Source: Forficula auricularia (Eukaryota; Arthropoda; Insecta; Dermaptera; Forficulidae). From it: a stretch of 64,000 bases of DNA. The first letter of the stretch is position 1; each line of letters begins with the position of its first letter. Positions 46,091 through 56,400 of this stretch are shown piece after piece. The notes under the pieces are model-generated. The model had not been told where the DNA came from, searched no databases, and saw only the letters and a list, made by a program, of their open reading frames with translations. The translations under genes were made by a program, and so were the position numbers. The DNA is taken from positions 95,157,388 through 95,221,387 of the forward strand of contig JALMQS010000099.1 in the NCBI GenBank assembly GCA_024734495.1, read 5' to 3'.

Positions 46091-47695
46091 AAACGAATTC
46101 ATCAAAAGATTTATTTTAAAATTTATTTTTTAGCTGTCTAATATTTGAAGTTTGAAGTTATTTATATACTTTATGCAAGATTAACCTCCAGTGTCTTTTA
46201 TTGTTATGTAAATGAAATATTTTGTCCATATTTTACAAATTTATTATATTATATTTGAATGTTTTTCAAACAAGTTAATCTTTAAAATTTGATTAATGTA
46301 AATACTAATCAGGAGTTGATTTCTAAACCATCTCGGGTAAATAAATATTTTGGTTTTATCGAGGTCAGCTCATTTACAGTCAAATTTTTATAGAAAGGGA
46401 AGTGAATATCAAATAAACGCTCAAGTTCTTGTAACCTTAGAGTTCACATCCCGTGAGTTCAAGGCCGCTCCAACTTTCTTTTCGATCATTTTTCATTTGA
46501 CCTTGAATACCTGGAACCTTATGGCATTAAAGAAGATATATATTATATATCATAAATTATTTCCATATTTATAAAAAAGCAATAAATCTTTCATTAAAAG
46601 ATCGTAGAAAAAATTTCATTGGTTCATTAAATTTACTTTGATTGAAATTAATTGAAATAAAATAAATCATTCGTTTTGGGATTGTATTGAAGATCGTTGA
46701 TGCATTTAATATACCATGTTGTCTCCCATTAATGTAATACTTACATTATTTTTCATGGTATTTACAGAAAAAAATATGATTTCTATATGTACTATATAGA
46801 TATAGTGTATATAAAAGCATCTCTATTCCTTATGGGATCAATAGGCATGAGTAAATCTATTCTGACAGACAGTCTACAAGTAACTCACAACGCATGTAAC
46901 CGATATGATTTTAATCTAATATATAGATTAATTCTCATATTTCTTTCTGGTTTTAAAGAGTAAATGTGAATCATTATCATCAAAATTAAATTGATAATTG
47001 AATTTAAGAACTTCAGTGCAATTATCCATTATAATCGATGCGTTTTATACTATAATACTTTCGATGTTTTGGATGATTTTATGAAATCTATTTTAGTGTT
47101 GTGTGAATTAAATTTAAATAAAGATAATATTTTTTCAATGTGTGACTGAATTCAATTAATCATAAAATATGAGGTCATTTACAACATTTTTTTAAATAAT
47201 AATCGCCGAGTTATGATTAACCAATTAGCAAGAAAAATGTTCTATTCGTAAAGCAACATTTTAATTCACATAAATATTATATATGAAATTAATTGTGATT
47301 TAGCAAGGCGGGAAAGTCATCGTTTTCTCTCCTAAAGAATATATTGCTAGTGACATGCGAGTCTGGTTAATTCAATTAGGGCCAGAATATAAATTTTTTC
47401 AGTAGTTAACACAAATTTTTTTATTCTGCACTTAGGAAAAATTATATAAAATAAATAGAATAATATTTACTTATTATTAACAACTAATAACACTTAATTG
47501 ATTATATAGTGTGTTTTAAATGTTAGAGGTTCGATTCTCACCCCTGAAAAATTTTTTCTATCAAATAATTTAACCTACAATTTGTAAAATTAAATTTTCA
47601 TACTAAGAACACAATAAAATAAAATAAAATAATAAAATAATAATAATAAAGTATTTATTTGATGAGTAGGTGTTAAAGAATATTGTGATTAAATT
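46091..47695. other. AT-rich stretch with nothing recognised
   Basis: No gene. 47528-47538 (GGTTCGATTCT) looks like an isolated pol III B box without a paired A box. The remainder is simple AT-rich sequence. Confidence 0.45.
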
Positions 47696-47697
47696 TA

Positions 47698-48662
47698 TTA
47701 AGGATTAAAATTTGATTTAAATCACTCGTAATTAAATATAATTATTTATTGAACGTGATCAAATAATACAATATAATTTGAAAAGTTTTTATTTTGTCGA
47801 GAGTAGTAGAGTTGTTTATTCATAAAGTGAAACAAAGTGTTTGTCCTGTATGCTTGGTGCTAACATAAACATATATATATAATCAAATATACATATATAT
47901 GTTGCAGTAAAAACTCGTTTTTAGTAAGAACGGGTTCTTACTAGTTAAAACGCGTTTCACTGAATACCTTTGTGGCAACTAGAAATTACTCATGTTGGTT
48001 CAAAGGTCTAGAATCTTTCATTTTTGACCTTCCGCCTCATTTTAGGTATTTATTTTCAAAAATTTTTAAACAAAAATGCCAAAAGCAAATAAACAAAGTT
48101 GTAGAGGATGTAATTGTTGACATTTTCATCGTTGAAAATTTTTGAAAATAAACCACCCAAAATGAGGCGGAAGGTCAAAAATGAATATTCTAGACCTTTG
48201 AACCAGACTCAACCAACATTAGTAAATTCTATTTGCCACAAAGGTATTCAGTGAAACGCGCTTTAACTAGTAAGAACCCGTTCTTACTAAAAATGGGTTT
48301 TTACTGCAACATATATATGTATATCATATACATATGTATGTTTATTTGCATCAAGCAGAGGACAACCTCTTTGTTTCTCTTTATGAATACAATATAACTT
48401 CGACGTTTCGATCGACTTACTTGTTTTCTGCGGTCGTTTTCAAGTATGAGCATTGAACACCCACTCCGATTTTAGTTCGGACTGGGTGCTTCTATTTAAT
48501 CTTTTAGTTAACCTAAAATCGGGGTGGGTGCTAATATTTGAGAATGATAATAGGCCTGTCGAAAAACATCGTAGTTATATTGTATTATTTGTTTGTGTTC
48601 AAGTTCAATAAATAATTATAATTAATTACTTGTGATTTAAACAAAATTCCAACCCTTAAAGG
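47698..48662. repeat. Nested palindromes: three foldbacks one inside another
   Basis: Layer 1 (arms 47698-47785 and 48575-48662) pairs 'ataattatttattgaac' type sequence. Layer 2 (arms about 47797-47885 and 48335-48410) pairs 'cataaagtgaaacaaagtgt' with 'ctttgtttctctttatgaat', plus 'gtttatttgcatcaagcaga'. Layer 3 (47893-48320) is a second copy of the 29256-29613 foldback. A separate smaller hairpin (48405-48590) with 'acacccactccgattttag' and its inverse sits between the right arms of layers 1 and 2. Layer 1 recurs alone at 53752-53933, and arms of layer 2 recur at 12087, 56325 and 59665, so each layer is an independent unit. Confidence 0.85.
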
Positions 48663-48957
48663 ACATATTATCTAATCTTTATTTATTATTATCCGCCATC
48701 TGTTGATAAATCCCAACTTTTTTCTTCTAGACTTTCAATATATGATTTTTCCGCGCTGGCCAAGCTCGGAAAATCAAAAGGTGTATGACTGAGTAGGATA
48801 AAAAGCTTTCAATGTTTATTATTATAAAACATCTTAAATTTAAAACTTAAGTAACTATTTTAATGTTCAATTTAATTTAGTATCTTCGAAATGAAGTTAA
48901 AGCTTTTATAGTATTTTTTTTTGTTAATATACTCACTCGATTATCTTTGAAAATAAT

Positions 48958-49155
48958 TTAATACGTATGCAGCAGACCGCTTGGAGGAAATGGAAAGTGC
49001 CGATGGCGTAAGAGGTGCCAGGGCCGTGACCCCGGGGGCGGGATCCTAGGTCTCGGCAAGTGGTCCGGCACCCGCCCATCGTCTCCTGCTGATGCACCAG
49101 TCATCAATATCTCTTGGAAAAAGGCGGAGAGTTGAACGAACATGTTCTCGTGCAT
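48958..49155 (-). CDS. 65-codon open frame over a GC-rich island; unknown
   Basis: The ATG at 49155 begins MHENMFVQLSAFFQEILMTG. The frame runs through a proline/arginine-rich second half (…RPRIPPPGSRP…) to a TAA in the first AT-rich bases beyond the island. The frame matches the island (about 48963-49150) almost exactly, while flanks are strongly AT-rich. No signal peptide, domain or family is recognised. The plus strand is also open across the island for about 58 codons, so strand is uncertain. It may be an isolated exon, a fragment of a transposon ORF, or a recent GC-rich insertion. Confidence 0.25.
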   Translation of the reverse strand: MHENMFVQLSAFFQEILMTGASAGDDGRVPDHLPRPRIPPPGSRPWHLLRHRHFPFPPSGLLHTY

Positions 49156-49307
49156 TCGAATTTAATAGAACAATTTCCAGAAAATTAACTATTTATTTAT
49201 GAAAGAATTAACCAAAAATATATTTTCTGATTCTTTAAAAATCACACTCCAAATATTCTAGAAAATTAATGATTTTTGAGAAATTAATTTACAAATAATT
49301 CATCTTC

Positions 49308-49463
49308 TCAGGGCCAGTTGTATGTCGGTTGGTAAAGTCTTTGCAAAAGTTGACAAGCACTTCATTTTATTGGCCATCCCGCCGGACACAAGGTGAATTT
49401 TAAGGTTTTACCCTTTGTCAACTTTTACATAGACTTTACCAACCGACATACAACTGGCCCTCA
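49308..49463. mobile_element. Harbinger-like MITE with TCA duplication
   Basis: Inverted ends of about 45 bp: GGGCCAGTTGTATGTCGG on the left (49311) and its exact inverse on the right (ending 49460), continuing through 'ttggtaaagtct' and 'aaaagttgaca'. TCA flanks both sides (49308-49310 and 49461-49463). GGGCC-starting ends and a 3-bp duplication are typical of PIF/Harbinger elements. The usual TWA duplication is not matched exactly. The interior of about 60 bp is non-coding. High arm identity suggests a recent insertion. Confidence 0.75.
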
Positions 49464-49494
49464 GAGTTCCTATCCGTTTTGGATGTTGACAACC

Positions 49495-49789
49495 ATATTT
49501 GCCAGAACCGGATCTAGGGGGCATGTGGCCCCAGGGGCAAATTTTAAGAAGCGGCACATTTTGGAAAGCCAGAATGAAATTTTAAAATACAATGGTGCTA
49601 AAATTTAAATATTTTATTCTTGACGCTATAAAACCATATGGTTGTTGATTATAACCGCGATTATAACCCATTTACTATTTTTATCATACTTTACTTGTTT
49701 TATATAGCATTTGGGGGGGGGGGGTAGCAGCGGTAAATTCAAGCTTGCCCCCCCAATACAAAAGATCTAGATCCGGGTCTCATATTTGC
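49495..49789 (+). mobile_element. hAT-like 'ccggatctagg' element with 8-bp duplication
   Basis: The element is 49503-49781, starting CAGAACCGGATCTAGGGG. The right end 'agatctagatccgggtctc' is a partial inverse. It is flanked by ATATTTGC on both sides (49495-49502 and 49782-49789), an exact 8-bp duplication. Subterminal G and C runs and the body match the minus-strand copy at 11700-11942. No transposase. Confidence 0.85.
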
Positions 49790-49844
49790 TATCTTCGCAT
49801 TATTAACCGCTGCTCTAAATGATTGTGTGTTGTCATTGAAAACC

Positions 49845-49995
49845 AAGTTTTAAGGTTCTTGAGCCTAGAGATTCTTCATCTCCTTCCCACACCTCTTCTT
49901 CCAAACACTTTTTCCTGGAGTATGTTTCTTAGTAGGTGGTATCTGCTTTCGTTTCTCATAATGTGGCCGAGTTATTAGAGCTTTCAAGTTTTACA
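49845..49995 (-). pseudogene. LINE C-terminal relic (GHIMRN block)
   Basis: On the minus strand, two stops precede LGHIMRN, then YHLLRNILQEK, FGRRGVGRR, a stop, and RISRLKNLK. This matches the conserved C-terminal stretch of insect endonuclease-reverse transcriptases ('GHvmRn..+y.LL..ilqGk..G+r..GRr..sWL+nL+'). Three stops in 50 codons and an extra residue after 'RNE' show decay. It overlaps no other element and lies between two hAT-like MITEs. Confidence 0.75.
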
Positions 49996-50135
49996 AAGGC
50001 TAAATTAATGATATTATTAGGGAGTATGTTGAATTCTATGCCAAAAGAACTACCGACCTCTCAACAATTGAACCCAAGTGACAAAAACCGAACGAATAGC
50101 TATATTTTAAGAAGAAACTCTTCTGAAATCAAAGA

Positions 50136-50264
50136 CCAGCTTTCAGAGCCGGATCTAGGTCTTTTGTCCGTGGGGGGCAAGCTAGAATTTATCTCCGCTT
50201 CTTAAAATTTTCAGCCTGGGGCGCTTGCCCCACTTTGCCCCCTAGATCCGACCCTGCCAGCTTT
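50136..50264 (+). mobile_element. 113-bp hAT-like MITE with perfect 8-bp duplication
   Basis: The element 50144-50256 has ends CAGAGCCGGATCTAGG and the inverse of CAGGGTCGGATCTAGG. CCAGCTTT flanks it on both sides (50136-50143 and 50257-50264). It is the shortest member of the family seen at 49503 and 11700, retaining little more than the two ends and a 'cttcttaaaatttt' core. Confidence 0.9.
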
Positions 50265-50284
50265 CAACGGATAGAAAATTTCTC

Positions 50285-50460
50285 TTTGAACTCCTGAAGA
50301 TGGGCTCATACCCAGAAATATATATGTATATAGGCATGCTAATAAGCATCTTGTCTTTTATTTTTGTGGAACCTACCTAGAATTTTATATTTTTTAAATT
50401 TTCTTTACTTTATTAAAATATGTTTACCAAGAACGTACATCATTCTCCCTTTACAAAAAA
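50285..50460 (+). repeat. Foldback-family copy with degenerate hammerhead-like core
   Basis: CTGAAGA (50294-50300), GGG, loop, CCC, a, GAAA (50315-50318), then 'tatatatgtatatagg', 'aagcatcttgtcttttattt', 'gtggaacctacctagaattt' and the tail 'atgtttaccaagaacgtaca'. It parallels 12470-12660 and 27991-28160. The core has a U-to-A change at the usual CTGATGA position and an extra base on each side of helix II, so self-cleavage is unlikely. Confidence 0.6.
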
Positions 50461-50730
50461 TGGATAGAAAATTTCCTTGTTAGCCTTTTTGGATATTGAG
50501 TTTACTTCTTAAGGGGCGTTATTTTTGACATTAAATAAGATATATCTAATAAAAACTTTGGATTAGGCCTAGTAAATTCTTTTTTATCAATTCATTTTTA
50601 ATGTGTGGCTATTATCTAGCCTCTTTTGATATGCTGGGATTTTTTTTTAAAATATGCAATTTTTATGGAATTCGGAAAAGTCATTTATTTTTAAACAATA
50701 ATTTATCATTTGAGATTTGATTCTTTTAAT

Positions 50731-50753
50731 TTTTTTTTTTTTTTTTTTTTTTT
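50731..50753. repeat. Poly-T tract
   Basis: Twenty-three consecutive T. No retroposon body was recognised on the upstream side of the complementary poly-A, so it is listed as a simple repeat. Confidence 0.95.
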
Positions 50754-51200
50754 GTAAAATATAATATAATTTCAAATGTAAATGAAAGTTTAATATTTTT
50801 CAGTTTAATTTTTTTAGGGTTCCACTCAAAAATATAATTGGACATTTTATCATTTTAGTTGCGATGTCTGTCCGATTGAATGTCTGTGTCTGTCTGATAG
50901 TATGTTTGTGTCTGTCTGTTATAGTAATATAGCTCGTAAATTAAAGTAGATACAATCTTCAAATTTGCAAGTTATGTGTATTTATTTTCCCCAAAATCAA
51001 AAATTCTTTGAAAAGTTTAATCGAATTATTGTTTTGTAGTAGGTCAAATTTTTTGGGGCCGAAAATAAAAACAATATTTTATTATTACCTATATGGTAAG
51101 GTATCACTGTAAAAATTACTTTAAATAAAATTAGTCTAATTTTCGTTAATTTTAATTCATTTTAAAATAACGTTGTACGAAAGCCCCAAATGGCAATCTA
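50754..51200. other. AT-rich; TGTCTGT-bearing repeat trace
   Basis: 'ggttccactcaaaaat', 'tgtctgtccgattgaatgtc' and 'atagctcgtaaattaaagta' are of the kind found in untranslated parts of insect transposons. A similar arrangement occurs at 53510-53600. No boundaries visible. Confidence 0.4.
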
Positions 51201-51203
51201 AAA

Positions 51204-51345
51204 ATTAAAATTTCAAGGTAGGATTCACAAAATAAAGCTCCTAAATTAAAGAAGGTACAATTTTTTGTGAAACCTACCTTGAAATTTTACTTAGTGATTA
51301 TTTAAAAATGTTTCAACTTGAATCGACAGCTAACTCTTTAAAAAT
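51204..51345. repeat. Short foldback, hammerhead-associated family
   Basis: 'aaaatttcaaggtaggattc' at 51207 mirrors 'gaaacctaccttgaaatttt' ending at 51289. The following 'aaatgtttcaacttgaatc' and 'ctaactctttaaaaatt' equal the family tail seen at 12612-12645. The core motif is deleted. Confidence 0.65.
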
Positions 51346-52490
51346 TTTGGGTGAAATTTATACCTCTCGGCGTTCAGAAGTAGTTTAACTTAAAATTATA
51401 AAAAAATTCATGAATTTACGCATTCTCTTCTCACCAAAGACCAATGAGAATGAAAATGTACGGTACACTCGAATGTGTTCCGACTTGCACTTGGGCTGCT
51501 TATTTATTTTTATATTACAGATTTCAAAAGTGATATAAACTCTGAAAGGTGTCTTACTCTCCCTTAAAATATTTTTAATATAAAATATTATGTAAATAAA
51601 TTCATGATATTATCTCATTTCCTTGTAAGGGATGTGTTATTTATATCTGTCTTTTAGTTGCATTAAATGAACAATAAAATATATTGCACTCTCTCATTGA
51701 AGCAAATAAGTTTATTGGTCGGGAAATAAATAATATTATCAAATCATTTATTAGAAGACCATTAATTTTTGTGTCTTTTAATTGTTATAATAGTATAAAA
51801 CAAATTTTTTTATTAATAATAACTGTAATCACATCACTTTACTGTCCTGGCTATCTAGAATTAATTTATTCAGAGAAAAACATAAAAGGCGGACATGATG
51901 TCTAGCTAAGTCATCGATTATCGCAATGAAAGAATCTCCCTTCCGTTTGTCCTTGACTTTCGAGACCATCCGACCAAATAGCCGTCTCGTATAAATGAAA
52001 TATCCTTAAATATTCATTATGAAAGAAGTCTAAGAAGATAGGAATAAGAGATTACTCGTAACAATTCATTATCATGTGGGTTTTTATTAAGATATACCTA
52101 CTAGAAAAAGTTTTATACAGAAGATGTTGAATATAGATAATTATCATGTTCAAATGAAATCCCAGATTGCTTGATTTTAATATTCACAGCATAACAAATG
52201 TAAATTGTAAAAATAAATCAAGCCCTCATAATGTAATGCTCATATATAGTAAAATAGTAGCAATAATATTGATTCTTCGATCAATTTAACATCTGAGCTC
52301 TTTCAAAAAAATGTCGAAATCTGGTAAATTTTAATGAAGGTAAGATATAATCTTGTCTCATTTTTAGGCACTTATAGATACGTTCCAGACATTAGGTTTA
52401 GATCGAATATGTTAAAAAAAATGCGGAAAAAAAGTCAGTGAATGTTCCAATTCCATCATACTACAATTGAATGTGCAATTTCGAAAAGGA
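51346..52490. other. AT-rich stretch with nothing recognised
   Basis: Short frames without motifs, no element ends found. Confidence 0.45.
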
Positions 52491-52495
52491 CACAT

Positions 52496-52800
52496 CGATA
52501 TTTTGACAAATACATCTTTTCATGTAAATCTTGTCTAAAAGGTCTAATACCTATGAAAAAAAATCGAAAAAAATGGGACCAATCGGAAGCTAGACTGAAT
52601 TTAATGCAAAAAAAATTTTCAAAATCGATTGACAATTGGCGGAGATATGAAATAACATAGGCACAAAAAAAAAAAAAAAAAAAAAAAATTCAATCGAATA
52701 GAGAGAACCTCCTCCTTTTTTTGAAGTCGGTTAAAAAGGTATATGTTTGGCACCAACTGAAAGTAATTTCATGTTAATATTTCGTCGTTTAGTTGTAACT
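52496..52800 (+). repeat. 'gaagtcggtt' interspersed repeat, copy 2
   Basis: Diverged copy of 10081-10358: 'gggaccaatcggaagctaga', 'caattggcggagatatgaaa', an expanded poly-A (about 52665-52688), 'gagaacctcctcctttttt', and 'tgaagtcggttaaaa'. It continues into 'gtttggcaccaactgaaagt' and 'atatttcgtcgtttagttgt', which match one arm of the 9391-9858 foldback. So the two repeats are parts of one larger family. Confidence 0.7.
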
Positions 52801-53750
52801 CAAAAATAAATTTTATAAATTATACACTACTTTAGAAAATAATTAGTTTTTTTTTATTCCTGAACATTTTCAATTTTCAGACATGTGTCACTTTTCGAAA
52901 TTGCACACATATTCAATTAGAATGAGCATATTTTCTTTGTAAACAAAATCTACATCAAAAGAACTTAGTTTTCTTTTCAGCAACAGGAGTTATTTTAAGC
53001 CCACTCAATTTCTTACATTTAATTAACCCAAATTCGTCTATTAGTTTAAGACTTGGTAGATTTTAGTACAAATTTTAGTATTTTGGAAATTTTTTTATAT
53101 CAGCCAAAAATTTATTCTAGAAAGCTGAAACTTTGATTATTTGAGCAATTTATTATCTGTGCTAAATTTCGCTCATTTAATACTGCCTATCAATAACTCC
53201 TCAATTTAATTTTTTTCTGAAGCTAGAAAATTTGATCGCTTCTTCGTTTTTGGAAAAAAATAGTTTTGGTCACCAGAATCAATTTTACAAACTTTTATTC
53301 TTGGGTATCGGAATCTATAGAAAGACAAAAAAATACAACCAAAGATTCAAGATAGGTTTGATGAGGAAATATAGAAAGAAATCATTGTGTGCCTGCAGAA
53401 AAAAGAAACCCTATCCCTGTGACATATAGCTAGCTATCCCTACAACACAAGATTTTTCTAAGCTCAAAAGCTTTCAAAAGTAAAAAGGAATTCAGTTATT
53501 ATCGGTACAATATCTGTGTGTCTGTACGTCTGTCAAAGCAATGCAGCTCGTACAAATCGATCAAAAGGTCTAGGACTTATATGGGCAGTCCTATTTTAGG
53601 TTGGGAAACATGATCTAGATTTCTAGATGTTGGAAACTTCCTCTTGATAAACAATTAAACCACCAAAGCATCAAATCTTCAATAAATAAAAGTGGCATAA
53701 AATGGTTTCTTATTCTTTAGATAATATGTAACTGTTAAAGCCTGTATTTT
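52801..53750. other. AT-rich stretch with a TGTCTGT-type repeat trace
   Basis: 53500-53600 shares its style with 50870-50950 ('gtacgtctgtc', 'gcagctcgtacaaat'). The 65-codon frame at 53232-53429 is lysine-rich and has no motif. No gene supported. Confidence 0.4.
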
Positions 53751-53751
53751 C

Positions 53752-53933
53752 GTGATTAAATTTATTAAGGGTTGAAATTTTGTTTAAATCAAACATAATT
53801 AATTATAATTATTTATTTAATATGAACAAATAAAACAAAATAATTACGATCAAAACAATCGGCTTATTTGTGTTCAATAAATAATTATAAATAATTATTG
53901 GTGATTTAAACAAAATTTCAACCATTATTTATT
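53752..53933. repeat. Foldback equal to the outer layer of the 48-kb nest
   Basis: The left arm 'attaagggttgaaattttgt' (from about 53767) mirrors the right arm 'acaaaatttcaaccattatt' (to 53933). The inner arms share 'aattataattatttatt'. The sequence matches 47698-47785 and 48575-48662, but here nothing is inserted in the loop, giving an 'empty' copy of layer 1. Confidence 0.8.
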
Positions 53934-54433
53934 TAATTTTCTAATATTTCACTTTTGATTTTAATTGAAATTAATCTAAATTTTTTCTTAATTATATATA
54001 GATATGTCTAATATGTTATAATTTAGCTAAGTTCAAATTTATTTATTATATAAACATACTTTTTAATATTTTTTATAACTTTATTAATCACTTTAATCAT
54101 CTTTTAAAAACAATTTACGAATTAAATCAAAACGGTTTTTTTTTAATGAAATTAGATTTTTCTTTTCTTCGTGATCTAGAAATTAGTCCTGGAAAAGGAA
54201 ATAGACCCGTTTAATCAAACAAATGTGGAGGTCGGTTTTTTGCCTACTGGAGAAATTAGTAATCAAACTGGTTGGCAGGTATGCAGAAGGTGTCTTCATT
54301 TGGATTCTTGCCTCTTTATTTCCTATTAAACCAACTTTTTTCCAATTATTTTTTTCCAATTTCAAACACTCTAATATCAATATTGCTAAGTTCTTTTTTT
54401 TTTTTTATCTTTTCATAATATTGAAACATTGTA
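53934..54433. other. AT-rich stretch with nothing recognised
   Basis: Overlapping short frames on both strands (54183-54459) mirror each other and carry no motif. Confidence 0.4.
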
Positions 54434-55684
54434 TACCATTAGGTCGAGGCGGACGGTGACTTTTCAGCCGAGGAAAAGGACCCTTCATTTTTGAAAATTT
54501 TATTTTATTATTTGCAAAATTCATCGAAAACCGCTTAATAAAATTCTTCAGGTTTCACATAGAATGATTTTTTCATTTGATATTAAAGACAGAGCGGACA
54601 GTCTATCTCTCACTTTAACTACTTTCAGTGGCAAGTACAAAATAATCCACCTTTCTATCATAGAGGCTCTGTCTGAACACTTTTAATAAATATTTATTTG
54701 GTTGCTATAAAATAATTAGTTTTTGGATGTAAAAAATTACGATACCTATGTTTTGCGTGTACACCTTGCACTTAGCCTCTTTTTTTTGTTGATATTTTGT
54801 CTACCCAATTATAAAATTGTTTTTGACGTGTTCTCATAATAATGTATTAAACAAAATTATTTTAATTGTGGTTTGTGTGAAATTTGAGGTATACGGAACG
54901 GAAATCTTGGCTTCAGGAACAGTGTGGACCTTCTACGAGTCTCCAATTACTATTTCAAAATTATTTTATTCGTTTATTTTTTAAATTTTGGAGTATCCGG
55001 TTTTTTGAAGTGCGGAGTCTTGCGTACAGATAGCTGAGCAGGCAGGCGCGAAGCGTCCGGCTCGTTCGCTAGCCATACCCCTTGGGCTGATATGCCAATT
55101 CAGTTGTCTAAATACCAAGGGCTCCCAGTGCTAGTTAAATGACTCGGGCTGATGCATAAGCTACTGGCAAACATCGAGAGTGCCACCACCGATCATGAAA
55201 CATGGTTGTGTCTGGTGATCCCCCATCCTCCTGTTCACTTCGTCAAAGCTTTCAGCCTGGGCTTGTCTGTAAAATAATTCTATAATATCGTAGACAAAAT
55301 ATTAATTTAAAAAAAGCGGCTGATAGCGCAATCAAATACTTCTGCCAAAACATCTTTTTTCATCTTTCACAATTAATTTTTTTATTCAATTTATAGATTT
55401 TAAATGAAAGTCAGTCGTCGTGTACCTAATTAACTAATTAACTTTCGACCTCAAAAAATAAAAGTATTTTCCATAAGATATCGAAAATGACTCAATAATA
55501 TGAAATATGGAAAATTCTTTTCATATTCTAACGTTAACAAATTCCATAAATTCTTAAATTAAAGCTAAGGGAAATAAAGCTTAACGAGATTCATATATGA
55601 CACAGTATGAAGATATACTCTTGACGTGAATGAGATTTTGGGGGATGCGCTTCATCCATATACCGTAACGCCACTGTATCATTA
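54434..55684. mobile_element. hAT element of the 'CAGTGGCGG' family, copy 2
   Basis: The right end CGTAACGCCACTG finishes at 55676 and is the inverse of the CAGTGGCG-type left end of the 24848 copy. The left end is diverged ('gaggcggacggtgac', from 54442). Flanks TACCATTA (54434-54441) and TATCATTA (55677-55684) differ at one base and fit an 8-bp duplication. Subterminal 'gggggatgcgcttcatccat' parallels the other copy. The GC-richer repeat 55020-55275 lies inside. No transposase frame remains. Confidence 0.7.
55020..55275 (-). repeat. Unrecognised GC-richer family, copy 2 (SINE-like)
   Basis: Inverse of 38050-38325 with the same block order ('gtttgccagtagcttatgca', 'gtcatttaactagcac', 'gggagcccttggtatttaga', 'aggggtatggctagc'). 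The insertion inside a hAT element makes it younger than that element. The sequence is notably GC-rich but has no open frame of note. Confidence 0.65.
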
Positions 55685-56320
55685 GATATATTATATAAAA
55701 TAATAAAAGTTAGTATATATATACCATACATATTGATTAATCTAAAAAATTCTAAAAAAATTTCGACAATTTTCTTTCTATCAACTAATTAATTCGAAGC
55801 AAGAAAAAATCACTTTCCTTATTTTTCTTTTATAATAAAATAAATATATAGAAAATATATATTTTGTAAACATACAATTATATAAATTAAGCAATTGATA
55901 TAATAAGTCCGTGTTTTGCCTCTGCTTGTTGTCGGATTTACGATATAAGATATATGAATCCTGATAAGAAATTTTTAGGTGCGCCGCCCCCCTTTCTTGA
56001 CGTCCGTTGAGTTTTATTTTTTTATGCCTGAACAACCTAAGATAAAAAATCCATAACTTTTCCGATCAGATCAAGTTTCTAATTGTGATCGTTAAACTTT
56101 AGAAAAGGGTTTCGTCTTGCGCTTGTGTTTTTGTTTCGTTAGATGCATTGAGATGATGTCATTGCATGAAAAACACTTTATATGTGTATGATAAATTCTA
56201 GCGCAAAAAGATTAAGTAAATTATATTTTAAATCAAGTTGTAATTAATATAATATATACATTCAATTAACGAATATGTTTGATCCTTTTGATTTTTTTAA
56301 CTTCTTAATAGAAAAATTTT
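55685..56320. other. AT-rich stretch with nothing recognised
   Basis: The 84-codon minus-strand frame at 55781-56035 is lysine/tyrosine-rich with no motif. Confidence 0.4.
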
Positions 56321-56324
56321 AGTT

Positions 56325-56400
56325 TGCCAAGAGTAAAAGAGTTGTTGAATTTTAAGGAGAACTCAATGAGGTTTCCTCTGCTTAATAAAAATAAACATAC
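56325..56400 (+). repeat. Foldback layer-2 arm fragment
   Basis: 'gccaagagtaaaagagttgt', 'aaggagaactcaatgag' and 'tcctctgcttaataaaa' parallel the arm at 12075-12125 and 47797-47870. A single arm only. Confidence 0.5.

Noticed and set aside
47518..47560. tRNA-like B box (GGTTCGATTCT)
   Set aside because: No A box, acceptor pairing or anticodon arm at the right distance.
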